Positions 27,391-39,172 of a stretch of 64,000 nucleotides of DNA are shown here, piece after piece. Within the stretch, counting starts at the first letter, position 1. The number at the start of each line of letters is the position of its first letter. The notes beneath the pieces are model-generated. The model searched no databases. It was not told the DNA's origin and worked only from the letters and a program-made list of their open reading frames with translations. Source of the DNA: Tolypeutes matacus (Eukaryota; Chordata; Mammalia; Cingulata; Chlamyphoridae); the NCBI GenBank assembly GCA_026826555.1, contig JAKSZT010053769.1, forward strand, positions 1,890,505 to 1,954,504, written 5' to 3'. The translations under genes and the position numbers were made by a program.

Positions 27391-28660
27391 ATTTAAAAAT
27401 TTACATCAGTCACCTCAAATATTTTTCTAGTAACAAAACAGTATATAAAGGAACTAAATGAAAAATAAATGTAGAGTAATTAGATTAGTGTTTATAAAGG
27501 GAAAGATAGTCTTGTATGAGTGTATATATTATATACATTTAGGTATATGTGTGTTTAAAGAATTGTATGACATTTATATATCTATATTTATATCTATCTC
27601 ATGTAGTTATGGGCCTGGCTATCATTGGGTAAATTTTTCTTACTCAGTTTAATGTAACTGAGATGAAACCAAATATAGGGCAAAAAAGAAATTTGGCAGG
27701 CTGATGCTCTTAATTTTGCTCAAACTCCTGGCAGCTGAGAATATAATTAATTCCATAAACTGTTATTTTGGAAAATAAAAAGTCGCTTTTTCCTATGTAA
27801 TAACATTAGGGTAGGTAGCAGGGAATGAGCAATTTAATTACTGGATTATTTGTAGATAAACCTAAAGTGAAATATGACATACAGAGATGGCATTAGAGAA
27901 AATAATTTTCTGTGGATTAGATCATGTGCCAATTAAGTACATTTACTGTGTATGCAATTGTACCTAATCTAATTTCAAGTCAACAAAAAGCTAAACCAAT
28001 AACTTTAACCTTGTGTATTAGTGGTTCCAAGACTGCCTACAATTTAATCATATACTCTTAGTTTTAGGTGTTGTTTTTTGTTTTTTTTTTTTCCCTATTC
28101 ATTCTCAGAAGCACACATTAGTAATGTATGTTGGTACTGGTAAAAGATTTCATTTTCTTCCATAGTTAATAAATTGGCCACCACCACCACCAAATGTTTT
28201 AAATTCTACTAAAGGCAAAAACCCCATATAACTTAAAACTATGAATAATATGAAAATATGAAGAAATAGCTTCAGGTAGTAGAAGTCTTTCCAAAAAGAA
28301 ATTTGCCAATATGAATGAAGCCAAGGTTTTAAAATATGCATATGAGGTAAACAGCCAGGCAACTGAATCCAAATAGATTTTTTGTGAGAGGAGACATCTA
28401 CTCTTGCTAACAGGCTTCCTTAGAGGAGATTTATTGGAAGAGAAGTAATCCTTAATCAGCTGGATGAGTTACCAACTTTGATAGATAATCCTCAACATGT
28501 GAGAAGCCCCGTAAAGGACCAGTATTGATTTTTATTGCAAAATGATAGGAAGTTTATATAAAGAATTCATTCATTGGTATTACAGTTAGAAGTTTATTGA
28601 TGGTAGTACTAGCTCCTAGTCCCTAAGCCTTTTTCAGTCAGATGCTTGTTTGTCATCAGC
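27391..28660. other. DGKB intron, unrecognised
   Basis: AT-rich with TA/TC simple patches near 27520-27600; nothing else supported. Confidence 0.45.
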
Positions 28661-28663
28661 ACA

Positions 28664-28905
28664 GATGATAAAGAACACAGACTTTGAAGTCAGATTGCAC
28701 AGATCAATCTTGGATCCAACACTTTCTTGCTGTGTGAAGTGGACAATTTATTTAATCTCTTTGTGCCTAATTTCCTCATTTATAAATTGAGAATAATAAT
28801 AGTACCTACCACTTGGGTTGTAATGAGAAATAAATTATTTAGTGTTTTTAAAGCACTAGAATGACTTCTGTCACATAGTAGGCACTGTATAAATGGTTAA
28901 ACACA
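28664..28905 (+). mobile_element. MIR SINE, near full length
   Basis: 'aagaacacagactttgaagt' (tRNA-related head), 'cttgctgtgtgaagtggac', 'atttcctcatttataaattg' and 'acatagtaggcactgtataa' run in MIR order over about 240 bp. Confidence 0.92.
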
Positions 28906-30892
28906 CATAATATAATAAAAGGGATCATCACCATCATAAATATTCAGCCCTACACAGTATTTTAAGAATAAGCCTCAAAGCCACATTACTTTACATATTT
29001 TATATGCATCTAACAAGCCATTAAATTATTATTTGTTGTTGTTGATAGAAAGCTGGTAATAAAATTTGGGCTTCTAGAAGAAATAAAGGACTTAAATTGC
29101 TGAAAGTTTTTCTCTGGTTCTCCTTTTGGAATATGATTGTATTTTAAAGCAGAGCTAAGTCAAAGCAAGTGTTTAACCTAGTGACATAGAAAAACAGTAA
29201 CACACATACAAAAACAACAATAAGGACTTTGTAATAAAGTGATTTTGTTTTAAATTCCAGTACTTCCACTTGCCACCTGAATGATTTGGACCAAAGAACT
29301 AGCTGCTCCTCTAAAGAATAAAAAAGAAAACTGACTCAAGTATTTGCTCTTTTCATGACCCCGAGTCCTACAGATCCTTACATAATCTGCAAAGAACCTA
29401 CTTGAAATCAGTGATGTGTTACTGCAAACAAGAAAAATGGCCAACCAAAAGGCAGAAATTTAAACTTAAAAATTTAGCATCCCTCCTAATAAGGAATGCA
29501 TTTCTTTTTGGCCCTTCTTTTTTTAACTCTCAGGGGGACCTTCTGACCTTTCTTGAGTATTGAAATTCTCTTTTGTTCTGCAAGCCAAAATACTCTGCTT
29601 GGCTTTATTCTCTGAGAGCTTTAACCCTTTGTTTCCTCAATATATATATTGATTGTATAATATCAACCATTCAGGGGTGTTATCTAAATGTAATAAAGTA
29701 AGTTGATGTAAAACACTTAACTTAGTATTGAGCACATAGTAGGTGCCTAACAAAAGGAAGTGCTGGTTGAGGTTAGCTGGATTATTTTTATTATCTTAAT
29801 GTGTCCTCTACTTCATTTTTCCAAAAAACTGGAAAGTTTCTGAATTTCCTCAAATTTAAACTTTCAGTTTTTGTGTTTTTTAGACACATTGTGATAATTG
29901 CTCTGTATCAGGCAAGTTTGACAAATTATTGCTTACAGAAATCAAACATTTAAAAACAGTTATCTTACCTAAAAAAAAAATAAAAGCCTGTTACAAAACA
30001 TAATCAAAACCACCTCAATTCTTAAATAATTTCCACAAGAAGATGCCATCTTAATTGTTACCAAAGTTTTACTGACTGCATAAATTTCTTTCCCCACCTT
30101 TTTCTCCATGCTCTTAGAAACAAACTTTTTTTACTTACTTTCTCACTTACTACATATCACAACAAGAACTTATGTGGTGCAAAACACAAACACAAACGTG
30201 CAAAATCCCAACAAAAAGCAACTTTACGATTTTAATTAATTGAGCAATTGTTATTGTCTTTTCTGAAAACTGTTATTAAAGTTTTTCAAATCTCTCCTAA
30301 AATCCTATGTTCTACAAAACATTGAACTTTTCTGATAAATGGACGGTGCCCCCAATCTACAGATGTTCCTTATGATTTAGCAGAAATTTTCTGAATTTAT
30401 TTATCAGATGTTGCATCTTCTGCAATTGTTATATAGCAAAATTACTATTACTTTTGCAAAATTGTGACCTTTAACTAGAATGACATCAATTGTATGCATA
30501 TCAATGGAATCATTAATAAGAAAAGTTGGGTCTGACTTAATTGAATGAGGTTTCAAAAAACCTAATTGGCTGCAAATTCAAATACAGACACATAAACAAA
30601 ACAATGTTTAACATATTGAAAACTGGACTTTCATTTTTTTTTTTCCACTTAAGAAGCAGTCACAGACTATTTGGGGGATAATAATGAGGATATAGACTAA
30701 GAGGGCTGTTTAGATGTTGTTGCCAAATTGGCACAAATTCAAAACACCATCTTATGCTTTTCATTATTATATTTGATGATCGGGATCCTTTGTTTATTAA
30801 TCTCTGTTAATACTAAAGAAATAATCTAGTGTTCACCCAGGTAGATTCAAAACAAATTAAAATAAATGTCATCACTCTATCATTACTTTAAT
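28906..30892. other. DGKB intron; one short MIR 3' piece
   Basis: 29680-29775 ('gagcacatagtaggtgccta') is a plus-strand MIR 3' fragment. The remainder is AT-rich and unrecognised. Confidence 0.5.
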
Positions 30893-31088
30893 TCAGGGGT
30901 TCTTAACAAGGGGTCCCTGAGCTTGAATTGAAATTCAATAAAACATTATTCTTGTGGGGACGTGTTGGTGCAGGTGTGATATATTTATTTAACAGTACAC
31001 AGTATAATGTGGACTTAGTAAGGGGTCCATGGTTTTCACCTGATTGGCAAAGAAGTCCATGGAGCAAAGAAGGTTAAGAATCCCTGCT
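30893..31088. mobile_element. hAT-type non-autonomous DNA transposon
   Basis: Terminal inverted repeats caggggttcttaac (30895-30908) and gttaagaatccctg (31073-31086). The interior 'tataatgtggacttagtaag' plus 'gggtccatggttttcacc' fits a known old mammalian hAT MER element, exact name uncertain. Confidence 0.75.
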
Positions 31089-31090
31089 TT

Positions 31091-32432
31091 GAAACTTTAC
31101 TCTTGAAATTGAAACTTAGCCTAGTATTATAGGGTGCCTAAGAGTTGCCTCCTGGGAGCCTCCTTGTTGCTCAAATGTGGCCTCTCTCTCAGCTGAACTC
31201 AGCATTACCTTCCCCCGGAGCATGGGACATGACCTCCAGGGATGAGCCTCCCTGGCACAGAGGGATTACTACCAAGCACCAACTAGCAATGAAACTGGAA
31301 AAAGACCTTGATCAAAAGGGGAAAAAGGTAAAGACAAATAAGTTTATATGGCTAAGAAACTTCAAAGTGAGTTGGGAGGTCATTCCAGAGGTTACACTTA
31401 TGCATATCTCAGCAAGATCTCATTGACTGCCAAAGTAGATACTAACCCAAATAGTGGGGCCCCTGAGAGCTCAGGAGACATCCAGACACTATAGTCAGGG
31501 AAGATAGCTCAGGAGTTTGGTGCCTTGCCAGTGGGCTCTACTTTGGATCTTATGCTCCCCATTGTGACAGAGTTGGACTTAGTTATAGTTTCCCTACATA
31601 TGGCTCTTCTGTCCTTCTATTTGAACCTATAATTAGTACTAGAGTTGGTATAAGTACATCCAAGAAACTTAAATCTTTGGGTTGTGCATGTACTAGCTGG
31701 GCCCTGAATCTCAATGGAGTTGCAACACCTACTCTCCAGTTTATTGGTTTCACCCAAGACAAGTAACAAGGAGGTGATGATGGAAAACTACCATACCAAG
31801 GAACCAAGAGAGTCTACAACTGCAAGCAAGAGGGTTCCATCCATTGGCCCCATGGGATCGTAGCCTCCTCTCAATTAGAAGCGGAGTAGACATCACCATC
31901 CCAGAATCCTCAGGACCAGGGAATGAACTATGGACTAAAGTAGACTTACTGGTATTCTACTATAGACTTATTGTGATTCTAGCAATGGAAGAAATTATAT
32001 CATTGATGTTGAGGCAGTGCCACTGGAGGTTCTAAAGGCAGGGAGAGAGAAAAACAGGTGTAAAGCAGGGGCATTTTCAGGACTTGGGAATTGTCCTAAA
32101 CGACACTGGCACCAACAGATACAGGCCATTATATATCTTGCTATAACCTATAGAATTGTGTAAGAGAGAGTGTAAACTACATTGTAAACTTCAACCCATG
32201 CTCAGTGGCAATGCTCCAAAATGTGTTCACCAATTGCAAAATGAATGTGTCTCACTAGTGAAGGATGCTGCTGACGTGGGAAAATGTGGGAGGTGTGGGG
32301 AGTGGGGCATATGGGAATCCCCTATATTTTTTTATGTGACATTTGTGTATTCTAAGTATCTTTAAAAAAAGTTTTTTTTAATGAAAATAAAAAAACAGAT
32401 TATAACTCATTAAATTAAAAAAAAAAAAAAAA
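31091..32432 (+). mobile_element. 1.34-kb ORF-less non-LTR retroposon, copy 2
   Basis: Flanked by a 14-bp direct repeat, agaatccctgcttt (31077-31090) and agaatccttgcttt (32433-32446), one mismatch, and ending in an A17 tail. It is homologous to 21149-22487 but about 130 bp longer at the 5' end, starting gaaactttactcttgaaatt. It has no long conserved reading frame and no resemblance that I can see to L1, ERV pol/gag or the local tRNA SINEs. It inserted at the 3' terminal inverted repeat of the hAT element just upstream. Confidence 0.87.
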
Positions 32433-32469
32433 AGAATCCTTGCTTTAATTTCTTTCAGTTTTAAGATGG

Positions 32470-33075
32470 AATTTTCTCATATTCAATAAATGTTCATGGA
32501 ACTCTACACAAAACTGTACTAGGTATTTGGGTAATAACATTACCTGATCTCACAAAAGTCCTGCCACCAGGAGCTTATTTTCTAATGAAGGGAATAAGGA
32601 AAGAGCAAAATAAATCCATTAAATGTACAATATTTGAAGATGTTATGTGTTGCAGAAAAAAAATAAAGAAGAGAAAGTCTGGGAGGGTGTTGCTTGCGAT
32701 TTTAAATCTAACAATCAGGAAATGAGAAGCTGTTCTTTTAGTAAAGACTCAAATGAGATGATGGAGAGATTCTTGAAAATAATCGGAGGAAAAAACTTCC
32801 AACCAGAATAAACAGCTAGTACAAATGTCCTGAAGTGGGAGATGTCCCTTGTATTAGAGAGAAATTTATATAGAAGCCAGTGTGACTGGAGTGGAGTGTG
32901 TGGGGTCTAGTATCGAAGGAGATATGGCCAAGATAAAGTCTTTAGTGGTATATGGCCTGGGGAAGATCATGTAAGATATTAGACCATCAAAAGAGAGCTA
33001 TGGCCTTAAATAGTAGAAAAATGAGCAGTCATTGGAGGGTTTCCAATGGAAAACCACATTATCTGACTCAGATAT
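32470..33075 (+). mobile_element. Old LINE-like mammalian interspersed repeat
   Basis: 'tattcaataaatgttcatgg', 'gaagccagtgtgactggagt', 'gaagatcatgtaagatatta' and 'cattggagggtttccaatgg' occur in the order of a common ancient mammalian repeat whose name I cannot give with confidence. Related pieces occur near 17405 and 45055. Confidence 0.55.
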
Positions 33076-35950
33076 TAACTGGATCATTATGACCATAATA
33101 ACACCAGACAAAATATAGTTCATATTTGATTTTCACATTTTTTAATAAACTTTGTATATGCAGCTAATTAATAAGTGACTTTTAAAGAGCAAACATGAAT
33201 TATTAAACTATAATAGATTAAGTGCATAGCTAAAATAGTGAACAAAGGAATCACTTTAATTCATTTATTAACAAATGTTAATTGCCTATGCGTAAAATAT
33301 GTTAGGTGCTATTGAGCAAAAAGATGATCAAAAATGTGGGCAATAAATTAACCTGAGCATTTCTTTCATTATTTCCTTTTTCTTTTCACTTTCTAATTTC
33401 TCATTTCTATCATTAACTAATCATGTTAAGTTGAAAATTGATGTGAAAGCCATTGAGTCAAAGCATATGTTAATATGCTTGTTCACTACTTTGAATTTTG
33501 AAAAAATTCATGACAGTCCCCTGAAACTGTGCAGCAAGTTCATTTAATAGAAAAAGAATTAGTAGAGAGAAAATTAGATTTTTTAAAGTAAAAGATGGCA
33601 AATGACAAGAATTATAAACAACTCTATCCTAAATTCTTTTTGGTAGTTACAAAATACAAAATAATGGATTGAAAGAATCTTATAGAAGGCTTTTTGACTA
33701 TGAATTTCAGTATTCTTATAATCAAGGATTTGTATTCAAATAAAGCTTGTAGTTCAGGTTGAATCCATTTTAATTTAATGTGACACTTTGTCTTATCTAT
33801 TTTGCAGTGTCGTCATTAGAACAGGTATGAGCTATTACAGATAAAGACACATAAGTGCTCTAAAGGTATTTTCTCCTGAAAAAATACCATACAATAGGGA
33901 ACAACTATGTGTCTATCATTTGAATTAATAATGTCAGATTTTAATTATTCCATATTTTTATGTTAATCCTTGAAGAAAATTTCCAGAGGGTATTCTCTTA
34001 ATGCAGATATGTGTGCAGGTAGATTTAAGATCCAACACACAACTTTGCATCAGGCAGCGTTGAACATAGTGTCTTACATTGTATGTGCTCATTAAATATC
34101 TGAGAAATTGCCAATGGAATGGAAAAAAAATAGCAAAAATTCACTCCACTACCTTTTTCCTAAGATATCTAATAAGAAAGGACTTTGGTTCGGTTGGGAT
34201 GATACAAATTTGTAAAATAGAGAAAATATATTCTAAGTAGGAATAGGTTCTTTCATGTAATAAACCTCAAATGAGATTATTTTAAAGTGTTACAAGGTCA
34301 TGGCCATCTATTTTATATTGTAACAGATTAAAACAAAGCCAAATCACAAAGCCAAAAATAACATAATGAATGAGAGTCTGCAAGCATGTCAAATTTATAC
34401 TATAACATATATTCTGTTCTTTTTAAGCTCTCAAATCTCTAAGTACGAGGAGAAACTTCAAGATGAGAAGGTGCATAAGACTAGAACACCCTTAAAGAGA
34501 CAACTGATGAGGGTGAAGAGTAAGAATTTACAACTGAGTCAGGGAATCGACTAGTTATTTTTAGGGCTTAAGAATTCCCTTGAGGCAAAGCATATATATC
34601 TAGTAATTTGTGGAAACAGATTTAGTAGTTTGATACTATTTGATAACACCTATTGTTCATATTGCCTTTGGAGGTGTTTTCTTAATGGAAAATTTAATTT
34701 TTGCATCTTAAAAATATTATCTGTAATTTCCTTTTGTCTATAAATAAACTTAAAATCCTTAGACATTCTAGGCCTTTCCACCAAAATGTCCAACTTTATT
34801 TTCCTCTGGTGTCCCTCAGTTCTCTTCCACTCAAAGAGGCTATCCCTGATGATATAAATACTCAATAAAAACATTAGACAAACACTAAAAATAAATCTTA
34901 AGTGCAGCAGGTCATTGTTTATTCTGCCCATCCTTGGAAACATGCAAAAAGATTGCCTGCATACCCCAGCATCACTTTTTTCTCCATCCTGGGTTGTAAC
35001 TCTGATATAAATTATTTAATAAAATTTATTAAATAAATAAAAGAACAAACAAGCTATATAGAGTGTCTAAATACCACATTTCAAAGTTAATTCCATTACT
35101 GAACTAAGAAGAGTTACTAGTGTTTTTTTATTTTCCAAAGCATTTAAACTAGTTTTTAAAACTAATTTGTGGAGAAAATATTTTAAAGCAAGTGGCATAA
35201 TTGTATTTCATACACTCTAAATATTTACCTACTTTTTATTTCTGTATGTCTATTCCAGCAGATTAGGGGTGAGGTAAGAAAGTGCTAACATAGATTACCT
35301 AGCCAGTTGAAGCAGCCAAATCATGAATTCAAGCTGTTAATATAAGATAAGAATGGTTGGTTCACTCTCAAATTCTAATGTTTTCATAGCTATAAGACAG
35401 CATATTTTTTAAAATGCTGAGATGTGATCCTCAATGTAATTATTAGAAATCTGCAAGAAGACTTGATTTGTTTAAATATGTTATGATGTGACTAAATAAT
35501 TAATCTCACAGTATTTATTTAAATGCTTTCTCAAATTATTGGACATTATTCTATGCTAGAGCAATTTTCTCAGTATCAAGGCATAAAATCTGAGGCTACA
35601 TATTGAAATGAAATACAGTATATATTCTAAGAATATTTAATTCATCATTAGTATCAGGTTAATAATACAGAATTGTGCTATGGTTGTGGGTTTGATAAGA
35701 GGAAGCTCACTGAAATTATACTGATGGCAATAGGGAAGAAAAAGAGAAATGCTGGTTAACATGCTACTTCCATTCATTGCTAACTAATTTTCTGGCACCC
35801 ATACAGTTGTGGGAAGTGAAACAAATAGAACTGACACAATAATTATACTACAGGACAACACCCTAGGTTGCAGCCAGCTTGTCAGGGGAAGCAAATCACA
35901 TCATGTCCCTCTCACCCCACATGGTGGAAGAAAATTATCTTAGAGGTGCA
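33076..35950. other. DGKB intron, unrecognised
   Basis: AT-rich with no supported repeat or exon. Short open frames (for example 34366-34554) show no known motif. Confidence 0.45.
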
Positions 35951-35954
35951 AAAC

Positions 35955-36035
35955 ACATCAGAATTATTTTTCCTCATTTTACAGATGAGAAAAGCAAGGC
36001 CCTGAGAAAACTGAAATTAAAGGACTGGTGAGGGA
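35955..36035 (-). mobile_element. MIR fragment, antisense
   Basis: 'tcctcattttacagatgaga' and the following 'gcaaggccctgagaaaactg' are MIR core in reverse. Confidence 0.65.
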
Positions 36036-36159
36036 CATATTTCAGATACCATGCTAACTAGTCTGGCAGGTACTTTCCCCCATTCCAAACACTGCTTCCC
36101 CACCTTCTTCATTTGTATGAAATCATGTTGTTGGGCTAAAGTGTGACTGTAGCCACTGC

Positions 36160-36385
36160 CTCTAAACATGAATGGACTCCTGCTATATGCCAGACACCAG
36201 ATAAACATACATACACTTTGAAATTTAACCCTTTTAGCAACCCAACAAGGCTGATACCTTCTTTTTTACAGGTGAGCAAACTGAGGCTAGGAGACATTGA
36301 GTAACTTGTCCAGAAGCTGCTAATATGTAGCAGATGTGGTATTTGAACTCAGTTCATTCAGACCCCTAAGGTTTTCTGTTATACT
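36160..36385 (-). mobile_element. MIR SINE, antisense
   Basis: 'tgctatatgccagacaccag', 'ttacaggtgagcaaactgag' and 'ggtatttgaactcagttca' follow reverse MIR order. Confidence 0.85.
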
Positions 36386-36503
36386 TTCCAGATGCTTTCT
36401 TTAATGTGAAAGTTTTAATTTGCTTCTGGAAGGATAATTACAGCTTAGAGTAAAGGATGTTTATATCATTGCTAATAATTGAATCAGGGTCAATAATCCT
36501 TTT

Positions 36504-37309
36504 TCTATTTAAAAATTTTATTGAATTTTTATCTTTCCTACATGAACATACATAAACAACACGTGTATAATAAAATTTGTGAACTTACAAAACAAACACA
36601 CATAACATCATAAAGGGCTCCCATACATCACCCCACCACCAATATTTTGTATTGTTGTGAAACATTTGTAACAAATTATGAAAGAAGATCCTTAAAGTAG
36701 TACTACTAGCTATTGTCCATATCTTACAATTGCTGCATTTTGCAAATGTATCTTGAAAACATTATGCTAAGTGAAATAAGCCAAACACAAAAGGTCAAAT
36801 ATTGTATGCTCTCACTAATATGAACTAAATACACAGAATAAATGCATGGAGTTAAAACCCAGAGTATAGGTTATTAGGAGATAAGAAGAGGGCTGTGAAG
36901 GAGTATTGATGGTTAATGTATGTAGAAGTTTTAATTAACTTGACTGTGAAAGTGTGGAAATGGATGGAGTTGGTGGTAACACACTATAGTGAGTAGCAGC
37001 TGCTTTATAAATGGGATTGTGCCTGAAACGGGTAGTCTAGGAATGTATATGTCAATTGAAAGAAAGCTAGAGAATAATCTAGGGACTGAATAACATAGTG
37101 AACCCATAGCTCTTTGGGGAGCTAACTGGTTACCAAAAGTTCTGGGATGAGATTGCAAAAAGGTCATCCTCTGGAATGGAAGCTATTAAAAGACACATTC
37201 AATAAGTTGCCATTTCAGTAGTACCACATCTTAAGTCAACATAGTGAGTCCAGAGGTGGATAAGAATTGTGGTTAATAGTACAAATCCAAGAATATCCTT
37301 TTGTGAATT
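36504..37309 (-). mobile_element. L1 3' fragment with 5' inversion (twin-primed)
   Basis: 36504-36745 is antisense L1 3'-terminal sequence; 36750-37309 is sense L1 ORF2-end/3'-UTR sequence ('aaataagccaaacacaaaag' onwards). Read on the minus strand this is an inverted upstream part followed by the 3' end, the classic twin-priming structure. Near-matching direct repeats aataatcctttt (36492-36503) and gataagcctttt (37310-37321) flank it (10 of 12 match). A 124-bp foreign piece sits inside it. Confidence 0.75.
37112..37235 (+). repeat. 124-bp inserted duplicate, copy A (inside the L1)
   Basis: 119 of 124 bases match 37953-38076. The copy interrupts L1 3' UTR and is bracketed by aacatagtgaaccca (37092-37106) and aacatagtgagtcca (37238-37252), a 15-bp duplication of L1 sequence that occurs once in the uninterrupted L1 at 7981. 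Confidence 0.9.
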
Positions 37310-37321
37310 GATAAGCCTTTT

Positions 37322-37952
37322 AAAAGACATTTGAACTATTACCTTAGGTAGCAGCACTACAAAATGTAGGTGCAGAATTCTAGGTTTCATATTAAGGGAC
37401 TTGAAGCAAGGTCACGTGCTTTAAGTTAAAGGATATACACATTAACAGAAACTACAGTACTGAGTACCAAGTTAAGATAAGGAAAGAATAGGGAGCTATG
37501 AAAGTGTAATTCAAACTTGGCCAAGGATGCTCAACATACAAGAAACATATACAGAGAAAATCCTACACTCACAGAATACAGAGAGACAAAGAAACACACA
37601 TAGCACAATAATGCATATTTTCTCATTCTTCCCTCCTCTGGCTATCATCAGCTTCCCCTGTCCTTACTAGTCAAAAACTGAAGTTGCTTGCCTACTAAAC
37701 AAGTACATATAGAACAAAGAGGGCAAGCAAAAGGAAGGAAGACATTCATTCTGATGACCCCAAGAAAAGCCAGGGCTATCTTAGTTTTCAGATAGTCTCC
37801 AGGGTGGATACGAGATGTGCAGAAGGGTATGTTTGTTGACCAAGGAGCTACTTGATATAGGATCCTTTAATTGCTGAGCGTTGACAGTATAGACACTAAC
37901 AACAACTGTTTATTCTGAAAGGTAACCTACAAAGAACCATGTAATCACTAGT
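37322..37952. other. DGKB intron, unrecognised
   Basis: No repeat or exon identified between the L1 and copy B of the 124-bp duplicate. Confidence 0.5.
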
Positions 37953-38076
37953 CTTTGGGGAGCTAACTGGTTACCAAAAGTTCTGGAATGAGATTGCAAA
38001 AAGGTCATCCTCTGGAATGGAAGCTATTAAAAGACATAGTCAATGAGTTGCCATTTCAGTAGTGCCACATCTTAAG
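37953..38076 (+). repeat. 124-bp duplicate, copy B (probable source)
   Basis: Same sequence as 37112-37235 with five differences. It has no flanking duplication and lies in otherwise unique intron, so it is the likelier ancestor. Confidence 0.85.
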
Positions 38077-38820
38077 AAATTGTTACATGTTTTTGGTAGG
38101 ATCTTCATGTCATCCAAGATAATTCTTATATAATCAATTGTATTGTGACATGTTGGACATGAACTTAAAGTGCTTGCTGTCATTAAAACCAAATGGAAAC
38201 TTGAAAATTAGAAATAGCTAGTAAGTGTCCAGCATTGCCCAAGGAAGACAATATTATAGTTTTAGACAACTCATCCATTTTAGTAAGAAATATTCCTCAA
38301 GTGTTGAGGACAATAAGTACAGCTTCTCCAGCATGACAGAAATATCCATTGAGCGTACCCCAAAACGTGTTGTAATTCTATGTTACCAAATGAACCACTA
38401 ACCTAAAGCTTCATTTACAAAATAGTATGAAACAACAGATTGGTTACTCTCTTCCCCTTCATAAAATCCATGAATTTTCAATTTTGTTTTCCCAAGAAAA
38501 TAATACAGTGCTTTAGGGAAAAAAAAAAAAAAGGCACTATTAATTACTTTTAAATTCAATTTATGTCTTAGGGGAATTAGAAAAGTAAATTCCACAGTCT
38601 GCAAAACTGAAGTCCATACTCTGGAACCTTTGCTATTACACTACAGTACCATCTCCTCCATTTGAGATCATAACAAAACTAGCAGCCTTGTCTCTTCTTG
38701 AACAAATTTTCAGTTTCACATGACCTCATTTATGTAGTATAACTCAGTGATGTGGATGAAAAATTCATAGCTCATATCAGAAAAAGGAAGGAAAGACAGA
38801 TTTCAATAGAAAAGAAAATT
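38077..38820. other. DGKB intron downstream of the microexon
   Basis: Unrecognised apart from an A-run at 38518-38532. Confidence 0.45.
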
Positions 38821-38826
38821 TCTTAC

Positions 38827-38847
38827 TTGGTTAAGAATGTCTTGTTT
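38827..38847 (-). CDS. DGKB: DGKB 21-nt microexon (KQDILNQ)
   Basis: On the minus strand a cag acceptor (38848-38850) is followed by exactly 21 bases and a gtaaga donor (38821-38826). The bases translate to KQDILNQ, the seven residues that I recall between YNPEG and TIDFEGF in full-length DGK beta. The flanking exons end and start in phase 0, so the microexon can be skipped or included without changing the frame. Upstream of the acceptor is a pyrimidine tract and a UGCAUG at -11 to -6. The exon is far too short for ORF finding and was located from protein continuity. Inclusion in the recoverin-homology region could change its spacing. Whether it is used in this species is inferred. Confidence 0.88.
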
Positions 38848-38850
38848 CTG

Positions 38851-38858
38851 TGCATGCA
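38851..38858 (-). promoter_or_regulatory. UGC / UGCAUG splicing motif just upstream of the DGKB microexon
   Basis: In the sense of DGKB transcription the intron ends ...cttgcatgcacag before the microexon. It contains UGCAUG (the RBFOX consensus) at -11 to -6 and two UGC triplets within the last 12 intronic bases. SRRM4 (nSR100)-dependent neuronal microexons are known for UGC close to the 3' splice site. The motif is visible; its use is inference. Confidence 0.5.
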
Positions 38859-38971
38859 AGGAAAGAAAGAATACATGTGTTAATGTAAGATAATTTATAG
38901 TCATTATCTCATACCTCCGATAATTTAATTAAAAGTTCAAGATTATAGACAGATTTTAAAACATGCACTAG

Positions 38972-39172
38972 ATTGTTGGTTCTCAAAATGTGGATCCAGA
39001 GCATCTACTGGAAAATCAATAGAAAAGCAAAGTTTTGAGATTCACCCCAGAACCAATGACTCAGACACTGACAGGTGTGGGAGTAGGGATCAGCAGGGGA
39101 GGGGGTAGCAATCTGTGTTTTAACATCTCCTCCCAGTTATTCTGATGCATGCTAAAATTTGAGAGTCACTGC
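38972..39172 (+). mobile_element. MER5A-like hAT-Charlie element
   Basis: Begins tgttggttctcaaaatgtgg, 'agcaatctgtgttttaacat' inside, ends tttgagagtcactg. It lies 125 bp upstream of the DGKB microexon in the direction of transcription. Confidence 0.85.
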
